From NCBI GenBank assembly GCA_017302835.1, contig JAFLCC010000003.1:248001-312000 (forward strand): a stretch of 64,000 bases of DNA. Direction: 5' to 3'. The notes beneath the pieces were generated by a model, which ran no database searches, had not been told where the DNA came from, and saw only the letters and a list, made by a program, of their open reading frames with translations. The stretch comes from Deltaproteobacteria bacterium (GTDB lineage: Bacteria; Bdellovibrionota; Bdellovibrionia; Bdellovibrionales; Bdellovibrionaceae). A program made the position numbers and the translations under genes. Shown here piece after piece: positions 8,419-17,151 of the stretch. Numbering within the stretch: position 1 is the stretch's first letter; each line of letters starts with the position of its first letter.

Positions 8419-10344
8419 TTAATTGGATAACCCTACTTCGGTAAGCAGTAGGCTCCAGAAATGTCGTTGTTTTTCAGCTTGGACTAAAAACATTTTCTCA
8501 CCAGATAAATAAATAGCTTTGTGGGACTTGGCATAGGCCCGAGCTAACGAATCTTCTCGGTAATTTAAATCGATAATATACTTTGGACTCATATTTAGAT
8601 TTGGCATAGTTGCTTGAGGACCTCCAGCCCAAATAAGAACATCGATATCAATGTGTGGATTTCCTGGGTTTTCATTCGCATCTTTGGTCTGATTTCTGGG
8701 CGCGCCCTCGCGGATGGAGTATTCAATAGCTTGGGGAAAAGTTTTCTTGATAACGGGTAAAGTTCCTCCTCCTCCCCAAATCAATACCTTCAAATTTTGA
8801 CTTGATTCGTGAGTTGTTACGGCAGAAGCTAAAGCGGCAAACCCTTCTAAGTCGGTATTGATTCCCTCAAGAAGATTCTTTTCTGGAAAAATAAAAAGAG
8901 TATTGAGTGAAGCTAGGTCTTTATGAGTTAACGGATGAGATTTATCATAAACGTGATTGGCCACCAATGAGTAAGCCTTACGCTTCAATGGAGAAGTGAC
9001 CGCTGCAGCGATAAGACCTAGCTGTATGAGAAAAACCATGGCCCTATCAAATTCATCTTCACTCATATCTATAGCCAATACGGGAAAATGATATTTAGAA
9101 AAAAAATTTTCTTGTTCTAAGGGGGTTCTAGATAAGTTGACGGGACTGCCAAGAACGGCGGCAAAGTGCTTACAAGTTGAGATTTGACTAAGCCATTGAT
9201 AAAGTGAAGGCTGATCGAGGGCTGTTCCTTTAGTTGAACTTTTCCAGAAATTTATTTTTTGACGGCCTTTCATCCATTGACGAAACCAAGTCCAGCGACC
9301 TGTCTTTGATCGAGGCAAAATGGATCTGTTTGTTGGGTCATTCTGTTGCCATTCCCACAATTGCTGCAAATCGGAAAATGATTCTATCATTGGAGAGGCT
9401 TTTAAATGAGTTTCTTTACCAGAAAAAACGGAGAGTCTCTCTAAAAATTGAGTTAAATTTTCTTGGGGCAAATAATCGTGCAAGGAAATAATTGTAGGTT
9501 TTAGTTTATTTAAATTAAGAGGAGAACCTAGTTCGAGTGCCCAATCCAAATCCATAGAGATAGCTTGAGAAGTCAAGGCTATTGAATTTTTGAAATTTAT
9601 AAAATTCTTTTCGCTTTCTATGATTTTAATTTTATCACGAAAGCTTAAAATAAAATGTTTAGGAGAAATGGTCATATAAAACAATTTAAACTCTTCAAAA
9701 GGAAGTAAATCGTCACGAAATTCAAAACCAGATTCTTGAACCTTATACAGATAAGCCCACATTCGATTTAATTCTTTTGTCAGAGTAAGGTAACTAGAAT
9801 TCTGCATGTTAAATTCAATGGGTATTTTAAAAAGGGATTTTTCTGTGTCATTTTCTGTTCTGATACCTTCGGGCATCAGATAGATTTCATCATGGTGGAT
9901 TTCAAAAGCGGCTGCTCTGAGTTGAGCTCTTTGAAAGAACTCAGCTAAATCAGAAACTTCTGGATCTAATCTTGGGCGATCAAAGAAGATGCGTCCATAC
10001 TCATCCGCTGGCCTTTGAATCCATATTTTGTGAAGGTGAGGAGGGATTTCCTTTACTGGAAATCCACCACCAAGAGTTAAGACAAACTGTGGATGTTGAA
10101 GGATTATCTTTTTAAAAACGTCGAGCTCATATTTTCGGAAGGTAGCTTCACCTTCGATTTCAATAATGGATGAGATGGTTTTTCCTAGATGTGATTCTAT
10201 TTCCTGATCTAAGTCTAAAAAAACAAAAGATGAATCTTTCCAATAGTTTTTAAGCCGATCGCGAAAAGAGGTCTTCCCAACCCCACGTTGCCCAAAAACA
10301 ACGATTTGTTTTGAATGAAACTCAATTAATGGAACTCTGTTCAT
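8419..10344 (-). CDS. Trifunctional shikimate kinase / 3-dehydroquinate dehydratase / shikimate dehydrogenase (AroK-AroD-AroE fusion)
   Basis: 641 aa with three consecutive domains. Residues 12-165 are shikimate kinase: Walker A GQRGVGKT 18-25, DLD 44-46, FRKYE, LGGGFP 91-96. Residues about 180-390 match type I dehydroquinate dehydratase: EFR 208-210, FR 235-236, MDLD 264-267, catalytic His289 (SLHDY), Schiff-base Lys315 (HLKAS), Arg355, and TALDQ 374-378. The His-Lys distance (26) and Arg-to-TALDQ distance (19) match E. coli AroD (27 and 19). Residues 394-641 are AroE: SRTP 405-408, Lys454 (TSPLK), NTD 496-498, WGGGG, Gln622. The ATG overlaps the aroB stop (ATGA). Together they cover dehydroquinate to shikimate-3-phosphate. 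Substitutions such as the degenerate SxSP motif and the missing Glu86 equivalent leave the activity of each domain to be tested. Confidence 0.88.
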   Translation of the reverse strand: MNRVPLIEFHSKQIVVFGQRGVGKTSFRDRLKNYWKDSSFVFLDLDQEIESHLGKTISSIIEIEGEATFRKYELDVFKKIILQHPQFVLTLGGGFPVKEIPPHLHKIWIQRPADEYGRIFFDRPRLDPEVSDLAEFFQRAQLRAAAFEIHHDEIYLMPEGIRTENDTEKSLFKIPIEFNMQNSSYLTLTKELNRMWAYLYKVQESGFEFRDDLLPFEEFKLFYMTISPKHFILSFRDKIKIIESEKNFINFKNSIALTSQAISMDLDWALELGSPLNLNKLKPTIISLHDYLPQENLTQFLERLSVFSGKETHLKASPMIESFSDLQQLWEWQQNDPTNRSILPRSKTGRWTWFRQWMKGRQKINFWKSSTKGTALDQPSLYQWLSQISTCKHFAAVLGSPVNLSRTPLEQENFFSKYHFPVLAIDMSEDEFDRAMVFLIQLGLIAAAVTSPLKRKAYSLVANHVYDKSHPLTHKDLASLNTLFIFPEKNLLEGINTDLEGFAALASAVTTHESSQNLKVLIWGGGGTLPVIKKTFPQAIEYSIREGAPRNQTKDANENPGNPHIDIDVLIWAGGPQATMPNLNMSPKYIIDLNYREDSLARAYAKSHKAIYLSGEKMFLVQAEKQRHFWSLLLTEVGLSN

Positions 10345-11354
10345 TTTTTCAATTCCGAAAGGGCATTGATTTTGATTTCTTGAACACAAGGTTTGCCGAT
10401 GTCTTTTAATAAGACAAAGCGAATCGTGCTGTTGTGGTTTGCTTTCTTATCCTGCCGAAGCTGTCGCTCTAGCTGTGGAGTTTTTCTTAAGAGTCTTAAG
10501 GCCTCTTGTTTTGAAATTAAATGATTTTGAATCAAAGAACTGTCTTGAATTTGTTGATAACTTTTTAAATTTAAAGTGTTGAATTTTAAAGAAAGCTCAA
10601 GGGCCAAACGGAGCCCATAGTTCACGGCGACTCCATGGGGCAGGTTATGAATGGACTCGAGAACATGACCATAGGTGTGACCAAAATTTAAAAAAAATCT
10701 TATTCCTTTAGTTTCGAAAGGATCTTTTTTCACGATTTTATATTTATATTTTATCAGCTCTGGCAAAATTTTCCAAAGTGCGTCCTCATTAAAAGAACTC
10801 AGACCTGAAGTTTTTTTCCACAAGTTACCGCCCTCAAGTAAGATGGTCTTTAAAACTTCACCCATTGCGTCTTTGACTCGTTCTTGGGGTTGGGTCAAAA
10901 GAAGAGACTTAATTAAATAAATTTTATTTGCTGGATAAAAAGTACCCATTTGATTTTTATAACCGCCGACATTGAGAGCTGTTTTTCCTCCATGGGAAGA
11001 GTCGATGGCCGCAAGCCAAGTGCTGGGAATATGCACTAGAGGAACGCCTCGCTTAAAAACACTAGCCATGAAACCAGCAAAATCACCAAGGCTGCCCCCG
11101 CCTAAGGCGACTAGAGTAATGTTTTTGGTTTTTGTTTTTTCGATTAATTTTAAAATAGAAATAAAATGTTTTTCAAAAGGCTTAAGTTGTTTGAGCTCCT
11201 CTCCGGCTCGAACGCCAAGACGATGAGGAAAGGTTTCAATCCAGGTCTTGGTCGCTGCATTTTTTAAAAGAAATTGATCAAAAATAAGTACAGGGTGATC
11301 AGCAAGAGTGGTTGAGTTTGGAAACTTCTCTGTGAAAATGAGTTTTGATTTCAT
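10341..11354 (-). CDS. aroB: 3-dehydroquinate synthase
   Basis: 337 aa, slightly short of the usual 350-370. It converts DAHP to 3-dehydroquinate with NAD and a divalent metal. Family signatures are clear: VALGGGSLGDFAGFMAS for NAD binding, HIPSTWLAAIDSSHGGKTALN, KNQMGTFYP, a metal-binding GEVLK, and FGHTYGHVLE. It sits between the aminotransferase (6-bp gap) and the AroK-AroD-AroE fusion (4-bp overlap), so its product is used directly by the next gene's product. Assignment is secure. Confidence 0.95.
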   Translation of the reverse strand: MKSKLIFTEKFPNSTTLADHPVLIFDQFLLKNAATKTWIETFPHRLGVRAGEELKQLKPFEKHFISILKLIEKTKTKNITLVALGGGSLGDFAGFMASVFKRGVPLVHIPSTWLAAIDSSHGGKTALNVGGYKNQMGTFYPANKIYLIKSLLLTQPQERVKDAMGEVLKTILLEGGNLWKKTSGLSSFNEDALWKILPELIKYKYKIVKKDPFETKGIRFFLNFGHTYGHVLESIHNLPHGVAVNYGLRLALELSLKFNTLNLKSYQQIQDSSLIQNHLISKQEALRLLRKTPQLERQLRQDKKANHNSTIRFVLLKDIGKPCVQEIKINALSELKK

Positions 11355-11360
11355 AATGCC

Positions 11361-12569
11361 TTACTTTTTAATTTGGTCAGGGTTCCCATTTAATGTGAAA
11401 TAATTAATAATTCTTTGTAGCCCCTTATCTAATAAAGTATCTGAAATGGTCACAGAAAATCTAAGATGGTACTCACAGCCAAAAGAAGAACCAGGAACCA
11501 GAGCCACTCCGAATTGATTTAAAAGTTCATCACAAATTTGCGAGGAAGTTTTTGATTTATCAAGAACTTCCATCCACACATAGAAGGCTCCCTGTGAAGA
11601 AAACAACTTAATACCTGGACAGGTTTGTAAGATTGAAATAGCTCGTTGGTGTCGAATTTTAATGAGTTCTTTCAATTCATTTACATATTGATTTTCATTT
11701 TGCAGAGTTTTTTCAAGAGCAATTTGTATAAAATCAGGCATACAGGTTAATGTTTGACTTTGAAAATCAGTAAGCTTGTTGATGATTTCGGAACTTGCTA
11801 TCACCCACCCAAGCCGCCACCCTGTTAAAGCAAAACTTTTAGAAGCACCATGAACGAGGATCACTCGTTGATGATGTTCTTTATCTAAAACATCTAGTAA
11901 ATGAGGACAGCGAGAGTCATCAGAAAAAATTAACTGGTTATAAATATCGTCGCAAATAACCATAAGGTCAGGATGGGCCGCAATCACCTCTGCTAATTCT
12001 ATAAGTTCGGATTTTGAGTAAATAGCACCCGTTGGATTTTGTGGAGAATTTAACAGTAAAATTTTTGTTAAAGCCTTCGTTTTTTTTGAAAGCTCGTTTT
12101 TTAATTTTGCAGCAGTTAATTTATAATTTTCTGAAGCCGAGCAAGGAATGACTTGAATTGAAGCTCCTGATAGTTTTGCCAAGGTGACATAGCTTACCCA
12201 GTAGGGGGATGGAATGATCACTTCACAAGTTTCATCACCTAAAATTTGGAAAAGAGAATACAGACCAAATTTGGATCCTGGTGAAATAACTACATTTTCA
12301 GAAGACCAATTTTGTTTATATAGTTGGTTCATCCATGTGGAAATTATTTTTCTTGTGCTCGCTAAACCTTGAGCAGAGCCATATTTAGAATCATGGGTGT
12401 TTAAATAATTGATAACTTCCTTTTTGGTGCTTGAAGGTGGTTTTGAATCCGGTTCTCCAACAGAACCTAAGACAATATCTTCACCGTTTTTAATTTGATT
12501 TTGTGCTTTCAGAGTGGCATTCATGGTGGCTGAGGCGACTAATTGATTAGCTCTTTTTGAAAAAATCAT
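11361..12569 (-). CDS. Class I/II PLP-dependent aminotransferase (aspartate/aromatic type)
   Basis: About 403 aa, fold type I. Visible motifs are SPGSKFGLYSLFQIL, NSPQNPTGAIYS, CDDIYNQLIF (Asp and Tyr contacting PLP), HGASKSFALTGWRLGW with the Schiff-base Lys, and a C-terminal HLRFSVTIS where the Arg would bind the substrate carboxylate. The longest frame begins at a TTG inside the aroC end. The ATG at 12569 has AGGA 8 bp upstream, lies 10 bp after the aroC stop, and is preferred. Flanked by aroC and aroB, it probably transaminates 4-hydroxyphenylpyruvate or phenylpyruvate with Glu or Asp. That specificity is inferred from context; aspartate aminotransferase is the alternative. Confidence 0.88.
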   Translation of the reverse strand: MIFSKRANQLVASATMNATLKAQNQIKNGEDIVLGSVGEPDSKPPSSTKKEVINYLNTHDSKYGSAQGLASTRKIISTWMNQLYKQNWSSENVVISPGSKFGLYSLFQILGDETCEVIIPSPYWVSYVTLAKLSGASIQVIPCSASENYKLTAAKLKNELSKKTKALTKILLLNSPQNPTGAIYSKSELIELAEVIAAHPDLMVICDDIYNQLIFSDDSRCPHLLDVLDKEHHQRVILVHGASKSFALTGWRLGWVIASSEIINKLTDFQSQTLTCMPDFIQIALEKTLQNENQYVNELKELIKIRHQRAISILQTCPGIKLFSSQGAFYVWMEVLDKSKTSSQICDELLNQFGVALVPGSSFGCEYHLRFSVTISDTLLDKGLQRIINYFTLNGNPDQIKK

Positions 12570-12579
12570 TTTACATTTC

Positions 12580-13629
12580 CTAAACTTTGTCTTGCCGCTG
12601 CCACAAAACATGGTCAGTGATGACCAAGGCAGCCATGGCTTCTAAAACAGGGATCGCTCTTGGAATAATACACGGATCATGTCTTCCTTTTTTTGCTGTA
12701 TCTAAAACAGTGGCGGTGGGTTTAAAAAAAACTCGAAACAAAATGGTCTCGCCGGTACTAATACCTCCACGAATGCCTCCATAGTGGGATTGGTCCGTTT
12801 GCAAATGAAATTCAGATCCTTCGGTTTGGCTGACATCATGACCAGCACCGAGCTCAACTCCGGCAGTGGCGCCTATACTCATAAAGGCGGCAGCTAAATC
12901 AGATTTAAGTTTGTGAAATACGGGTTGCCCCAAGCCAGCAGGAGGATTTTGAATCACCAGGACGGCTTCGCCGCCATAGGATTTGCCATCTTTTTTAGCT
13001 TGCAATAAAAGAGTCTCAATTTTTTTATCTAAATCAAGATCAGGGCAACGTGAAGGGAAAGCATCGATTTTTTCAGAAGAAATCAGATTTTTTAGAATTT
13101 GTTCTGAATCTTTAGCAGTCAAGGAAATGGGCCCAATTTGTTTAGAAAAAGCAAAAATATTAATTTGCGGAAATTTTTGCTTTAAAAACATCTTGGCAAC
13201 AGCGCCGCCCATCACTCTGGCCAGGGTTTCACGCCCTGAGGACCTTCCGCCACCACGAGGATCTGTGTGACCAAATTTTACTTTCCAGGTATCATCGGCG
13301 TGACCAGGCCTTGGTTTCTGAGCGATTTCTTTATAATCATGGGATCTGGCATCTTGATTTCTAACAAACATGGCTATGGGCGTCCCTAGGGTTTTTCCTT
13401 CATAAACTCCACTTAAAACCTCTGGAATATCTAATTCTTGGCGATCGGAAACAATGGAGATGTCATTTACTTTTTGTCCTGGCCGACGACGGCTCAATTC
13501 TTTTTTTAAAAAAGTCTCGTCAAAAATAATTTCTGAAGGGCATCCATCAATAACAACACCCAGTCCGGTGCCATGACTTTCCCCAAAACTCAAAATTTGA
13601 AATCGATTACCAAAAATACTTCCACCCAT
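12580..13629 (-). CDS. aroC: Chorismate synthase
   Basis: 349 aa, typical length. It converts EPSP to chorismate with reduced FMN. The N-terminal GNRFQILSFGESHGTGLG, the RRRPGQ motif, the GHADDTWKVKFG and RGGGRSSGRETLARV segments and the C-terminal KKGRHDPC are all diagnostic. It is first in the aroC-aminotransferase-aroB-aroKDE block. No strong Shine-Dalgarno sequence precedes the ATG, but the N-terminus aligns with the family start. The 51-bp gap to the M48 gene behind it makes a separate promoter possible. Confidence 0.96.
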   Translation of the reverse strand: MGGSIFGNRFQILSFGESHGTGLGVVIDGCPSEIIFDETFLKKELSRRRPGQKVNDISIVSDRQELDIPEVLSGVYEGKTLGTPIAMFVRNQDARSHDYKEIAQKPRPGHADDTWKVKFGHTDPRGGGRSSGRETLARVMGGAVAKMFLKQKFPQINIFAFSKQIGPISLTAKDSEQILKNLISSEKIDAFPSRCPDLDLDKKIETLLLQAKKDGKSYGGEAVLVIQNPPAGLGQPVFHKLKSDLAAAFMSIGATAGVELGAGHDVSQTEGSEFHLQTDQSHYGGIRGGISTGETILFRVFFKPTATVLDTAKKGRHDPCIIPRAIPVLEAMAALVITDHVLWQRQDKV

Positions 13630-13680
13630 AGAAAGTATCTGAGCATATTTTGAAAGGCGAGGGAATCATATAATCAAGGA

Positions 13681-14664
13681 TTATCCTTTTTTACGAAGCG
13701 CTTCAGAAATAAAAGACTCACCAAAGGAATAAATTTCTTTGGCTAGGTTTACCAGGGGATCTTGGCTTGATTTAAAATTGTTTTTATATTCTTCATAACT
13801 TTTCATAAAATCATCTTTGACTTTCGTTTGAGACTCTTCACTTCTGCGAATGTAATTACCTGATTTAATTTTGGAATAGTCCCCGGAATCGTGCCATTTT
13901 CTTAATTCAGAAATTCTGAGTACTAAAAAGGGATGGCTTAGGAAAATTAAATTTAAAATTTTAAAAAAACTATCTCCTAGATCTCCACTTTCCTGATACT
14001 CTTTGGCTTGCATTTCAAATTCCTCTAAATTGAATTTGGATTTTTCCATGGCACCAGCTAATTTAAATAAAACGGTGAGTGAAACTTCCAAATCTTGACT
14101 AGCTAAAAGTCCAGCTCGATCTGCAGATAACTCTGATTTTCTGTCCCATTCTTTTAATGCTAAGACCAGGGGGAGAGTGGCAAATTGAAAAAGAGACGGA
14201 AAGAAACCAGTTAAGATCCATTGGAGGATCCAATTAATGGTTTTATATAAAGAATGTCCTGAAATAATATGACCTAATTCATGGGCTAAAACGGTTCTTA
14301 TTTCATCACCAACCAATCGATCAAGCAAGGCAGTGTTAATAACAATAAATGGTTTCTCAATCCCAACAGCCATAGCATTGATGCGGGCATCTTGTATCAA
14401 GTAGAGTTCTGGGACAGGACAATCAAGGATTTCACAGGCTTTTTTTAATTCCTCATACAAATCAGGTCGTTGGTTTTCATTAATTCTGACGGCGCTGGCT
14501 AAAAAAATGAGTCGAAGAGGTTTGTCTCTGAGAAAGCCAAAAATTTTCTTAATCAAAAGATCAATTCCTGGTATTTTTCTTAGAGCATTCAGAGCGGCTC
14601 TATCAGAAGAGTGTTCAAAATTTATGGAACTTATATCTGGAAAAACTTGATAGGGTTTTGTCAT
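13681..14664 (-). CDS. M48-family metallopeptidase
   Basis: 327 aa. Zinc site HELGH at 128-132 (VLAHELGHIISGH), with the third ligand Glu178 in SELSADRAG. Hydrophobic segments around 143-172 suggest membrane association, as in HtpX and Ste24 relatives, but the N-terminus lacks the usual paired transmembrane helices. The C-terminal third is charged. It lies 12 bp downstream of the Ser/Thr kinase gene and completes a TPR-kinase-protease unit between the two aro blocks. Membrane protein quality control is the common role of the family; a link to kinase signalling here is inference. Confidence 0.9.
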   Translation of the reverse strand: MTKPYQVFPDISSINFEHSSDRAALNALRKIPGIDLLIKKIFGFLRDKPLRLIFLASAVRINENQRPDLYEELKKACEILDCPVPELYLIQDARINAMAVGIEKPFIVINTALLDRLVGDEIRTVLAHELGHIISGHSLYKTINWILQWILTGFFPSLFQFATLPLVLALKEWDRKSELSADRAGLLASQDLEVSLTVLFKLAGAMEKSKFNLEEFEMQAKEYQESGDLGDSFFKILNLIFLSHPFLVLRISELRKWHDSGDYSKIKSGNYIRRSEESQTKVKDDFMKSYEEYKNNFKSSQDPLVNLAKEIYSFGESFISEALRKKG

Positions 14665-14676
14665 AAAGTCCTCAGG

Positions 14677-16470
14677 CTAGGCAACATTGTTTAAGAGATC
14701 ATCGAGTTCTTTTTTAGCTTCTATGTGAAGTCTATATTCTGTCTCTAAATCTTGCATGGAATCAACAACTCTTTTCAAAATAAGAGTGTCATCGACAGTT
14801 TGGGTATTTAATTGTAAATTCATTAAAAGAGACTCCGCTTTTAAAATGGCAAATGACAGTTGATTGAAGGAGGCTTCGTTTTTAAAGAGAAAATTTGAAT
14901 GTACATCTAAATCCTTTTGATAGATTTGTCTTAATTTTTCAAAAGTGGAATCAATTTCTAAAATTGATTTGAGCAAACAAACTAAAGTAGATTCAATTTG
15001 TAATTTAACTTCTTGGGAATGTATCTGATTCCAGAGGCGATGGCTCGTTCGAAACAAATTGACTACATTTTTTCTATAGTTATCATGAATCAAGCTTTTA
15101 TAGGTTGAAAGCATCGAATCAATTAAAGCTATATTCAGTTTTCCAGGATTATTTGTATTTCGAAATATGGGCTTTACGCTTTCTGAACGAAGATAGAATA
15201 AAGAGAAAAGAAAAAAAGCAATAGTCACCCAGAAAAAATGAGGACTGTATTGTAGGCCAACCCATGTTCCCAAGATCAAATTTCCCATGAGAAAAAGGCT
15301 CATATTTTTAGGGGCAGCTCCAAAAAATATTTTTGGAGTGACCACCTCCGTGACAATACCTGTGTTTAGTAAATCTATCCCAATTTTATCTTGTAATTCA
15401 GAATTTATTCTCACAAAAGGTAACAAACCCTCCTTGCACTCATTTATTTTGGCCATGCTTAATGATGTGGGCGTAAAAAATTTTTGAATAAAATCAGAGC
15501 TTGATAGTTCATATCCATTCCTAATAAAAAGTAATGAAGTTGATTCTTTTTCTGTTTCTTGAGAAACAAGACAGCCTAAACAGGAACCTGATGGTAAAGC
15601 GTTTTCATTGCCACAAATGAAGCAATATTTTTCCTCATTTTGTTCATTGGAGAGGGCTGTTGGAGCTTTTAAAAAATCCAACAATGTTTGTGCGGTCAGA
15701 AAACGATTTGCAGCGTAGAAGGCGGTCGATTTCTTTATGATTTTGCTTAAAAACGAATCCGCTTTTGGTTCAATTAACTTGGGATCAAAACCATTTTCAA
15801 ATTGACTGACTACATGATTTAAAGAACTTTGGATGGCTTTTCTTCCTGTCAAAGCATAGTACATGGTTAGCCCTAAGGAATAGATATCCGTGCGACAGTC
15901 ATAGGGGTTATTTTGGATCACTTCAGGAGACATGTAATCCAATGTCCCATTCATGGAGATAGTCATAGACGATGTATTTTGCCCATAGACTTTGGCGGAT
16001 CCAAAATCTGCCAAAACAGCATCACCAGTCTTTCTAAACAAAATATTTTGTGGCTTGATATCTCTGTGAATGATTCCATTTTGATGGGCTATCACTAATG
16101 CATCTGCCATTTGTTCCATTATTTTCTTTACTAAAACAGGGTTCAAGGCTCCTTTTTCTTTTACAAGATCAGATAAACTTCCTCCGTCTATAAATTCCAT
16201 AGCTAAAAAAAGCCAGTTGTCCTCTTCAAAAAAATCAAAAAGCTGAATCACAAACTGATGGTGAAGTTTTCTTATGGTTTGCATTTCACGTTTTACTTTT
16301 TCTTTTATCTTCTCAAAGGCACCCGGTGGAGGATAAAAACATTTAACGGCGACTATTTGATTTAGGCTCAAATCGCTAGCTTTATAAACAGTAGAATAAC
16401 CACCACGGCCAATTTCAGCTAAGATCTCATAGCGATTATTGATGGTCTTACCGATGAGTTGATCTGCCAC
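14677..16470 (-). CDS. Membrane-anchored Hanks-type Ser/Thr protein kinase with zinc ribbon
   Basis: 597 aa. The kinase domain occupies about 14-268: GRGGYSTVY glycine loop, Lys43, HRDIKPQN with catalytic Asp137, DFG at 155-157, and an SPEV segment in place of APE. A four-Cys ribbon follows (CFIC 283-286, CLGC 297-300). A hydrophobic hairpin at about 390-430 is probably the membrane anchor, and the last roughly 150 residues are long helices with coiled-coil character. The start is GTG, immediately after the TPR gene stop, with AAGGAG 6 bp upstream. No PASTA repeats and no adjacent PP2C phosphatase were seen. The substrate is unknown. Confidence 0.92.
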   Translation of the reverse strand: MADQLIGKTINNRYEILAEIGRGGYSTVYKASDLSLNQIVAVKCFYPPPGAFEKIKEKVKREMQTIRKLHHQFVIQLFDFFEEDNWLFLAMEFIDGGSLSDLVKEKGALNPVLVKKIMEQMADALVIAHQNGIIHRDIKPQNILFRKTGDAVLADFGSAKVYGQNTSSMTISMNGTLDYMSPEVIQNNPYDCRTDIYSLGLTMYYALTGRKAIQSSLNHVVSQFENGFDPKLIEPKADSFLSKIIKKSTAFYAANRFLTAQTLLDFLKAPTALSNEQNEEKYCFICGNENALPSGSCLGCLVSQETEKESTSLLFIRNGYELSSSDFIQKFFTPTSLSMAKINECKEGLLPFVRINSELQDKIGIDLLNTGIVTEVVTPKIFFGAAPKNMSLFLMGNLILGTWVGLQYSPHFFWVTIAFFLFSLFYLRSESVKPIFRNTNNPGKLNIALIDSMLSTYKSLIHDNYRKNVVNLFRTSHRLWNQIHSQEVKLQIESTLVCLLKSILEIDSTFEKLRQIYQKDLDVHSNFLFKNEASFNQLSFAILKAESLLMNLQLNTQTVDDTLILKRVVDSMQDLETEYRLHIEAKKELDDLLNNVA

Positions 16471-17082
16471 TTAAAACTCCTTGTCTAACCGTTCTAAAGT
16501 TTTAACCGCCGTTTGATGAAAGTAGTCATTATTTTTGTACATGGTTAAAAACATTTTAAGGTGTACTTTGGATTCAGAGTATTGTTTAAGTGCAAATTCG
16601 GACATACCCGCATGATAGACCGCTTGATAGTTTTCGGGCCAGTATTTGAGAACTAAATTCATTATTGGACCTGCGGATTTATCATCTCCAGAATCAGCAA
16701 TGGGATGACCCACATTAAAGACAATGCCTGCTGCTTGGGCTTGGCTTTGTTGAGGCACAGACATAATGATTTGATCAGCTTCTTCAATTCGGGCCGCTAA
16801 AATATAGCAAGCAGCTTGGTAACCTCTGCCTTCCACATTTGATGGAGGTGGATCCTTTTTCATTAGGGTATCGATCTCTAGAGTATTGCAAAATTGTTTA
16901 TTCTTTTTAAACCAATCATTGCCGCCTGTGAAAGGCATGACAATTTCAGGACTACCACGAGTGTAAACAATTTTCGCAGGGAGAGGAGTGGACACTTCTG
17001 GTTTTTTAATGGAGACATGAGAGACTAAAATATAACCCGTCAAAGCAAAATGTAAAATACTCAGAAAAAAGATCTTTTTCAT
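16471..17082 (-). CDS. Exported/anchored TPR-like protein
   Basis: 203 aa. A hydrophobic N-terminal segment (KKIFFLSILHFALTGYILVSHV) is a signal peptide or anchor. The C-terminal half carries TPR-like helical pairs (WPENYQAVYHAGMSEFALKQ, then SESKVHLKMFLTMYKNN). It directly abuts the kinase gene, whose GTG follows its stop codon, so the two are cotranscribed. It may present partners to the kinase or protease at the membrane, which is inference. The ATG at 17082 begins the signal sequence. Confidence 0.75.
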   Translation of the reverse strand: MKKIFFLSILHFALTGYILVSHVSIKKPEVSTPLPAKIVYTRGSPEIVMPFTGGNDWFKKNKQFCNTLEIDTLMKKDPPPSNVEGRGYQAACYILAARIEEADQIIMSVPQQSQAQAAGIVFNVGHPIADSGDDKSAGPIMNLVLKYWPENYQAVYHAGMSEFALKQYSESKVHLKMFLTMYKNNDYFHQTAVKTLERLDKEF

Positions 17083-17151
17083 ACTGGAAACCTCTCGGGA
17101 AAATGCTATGAAACTTGAGAGGAGTCTTCTATCTAAGCTCTAAGAAAAGTT

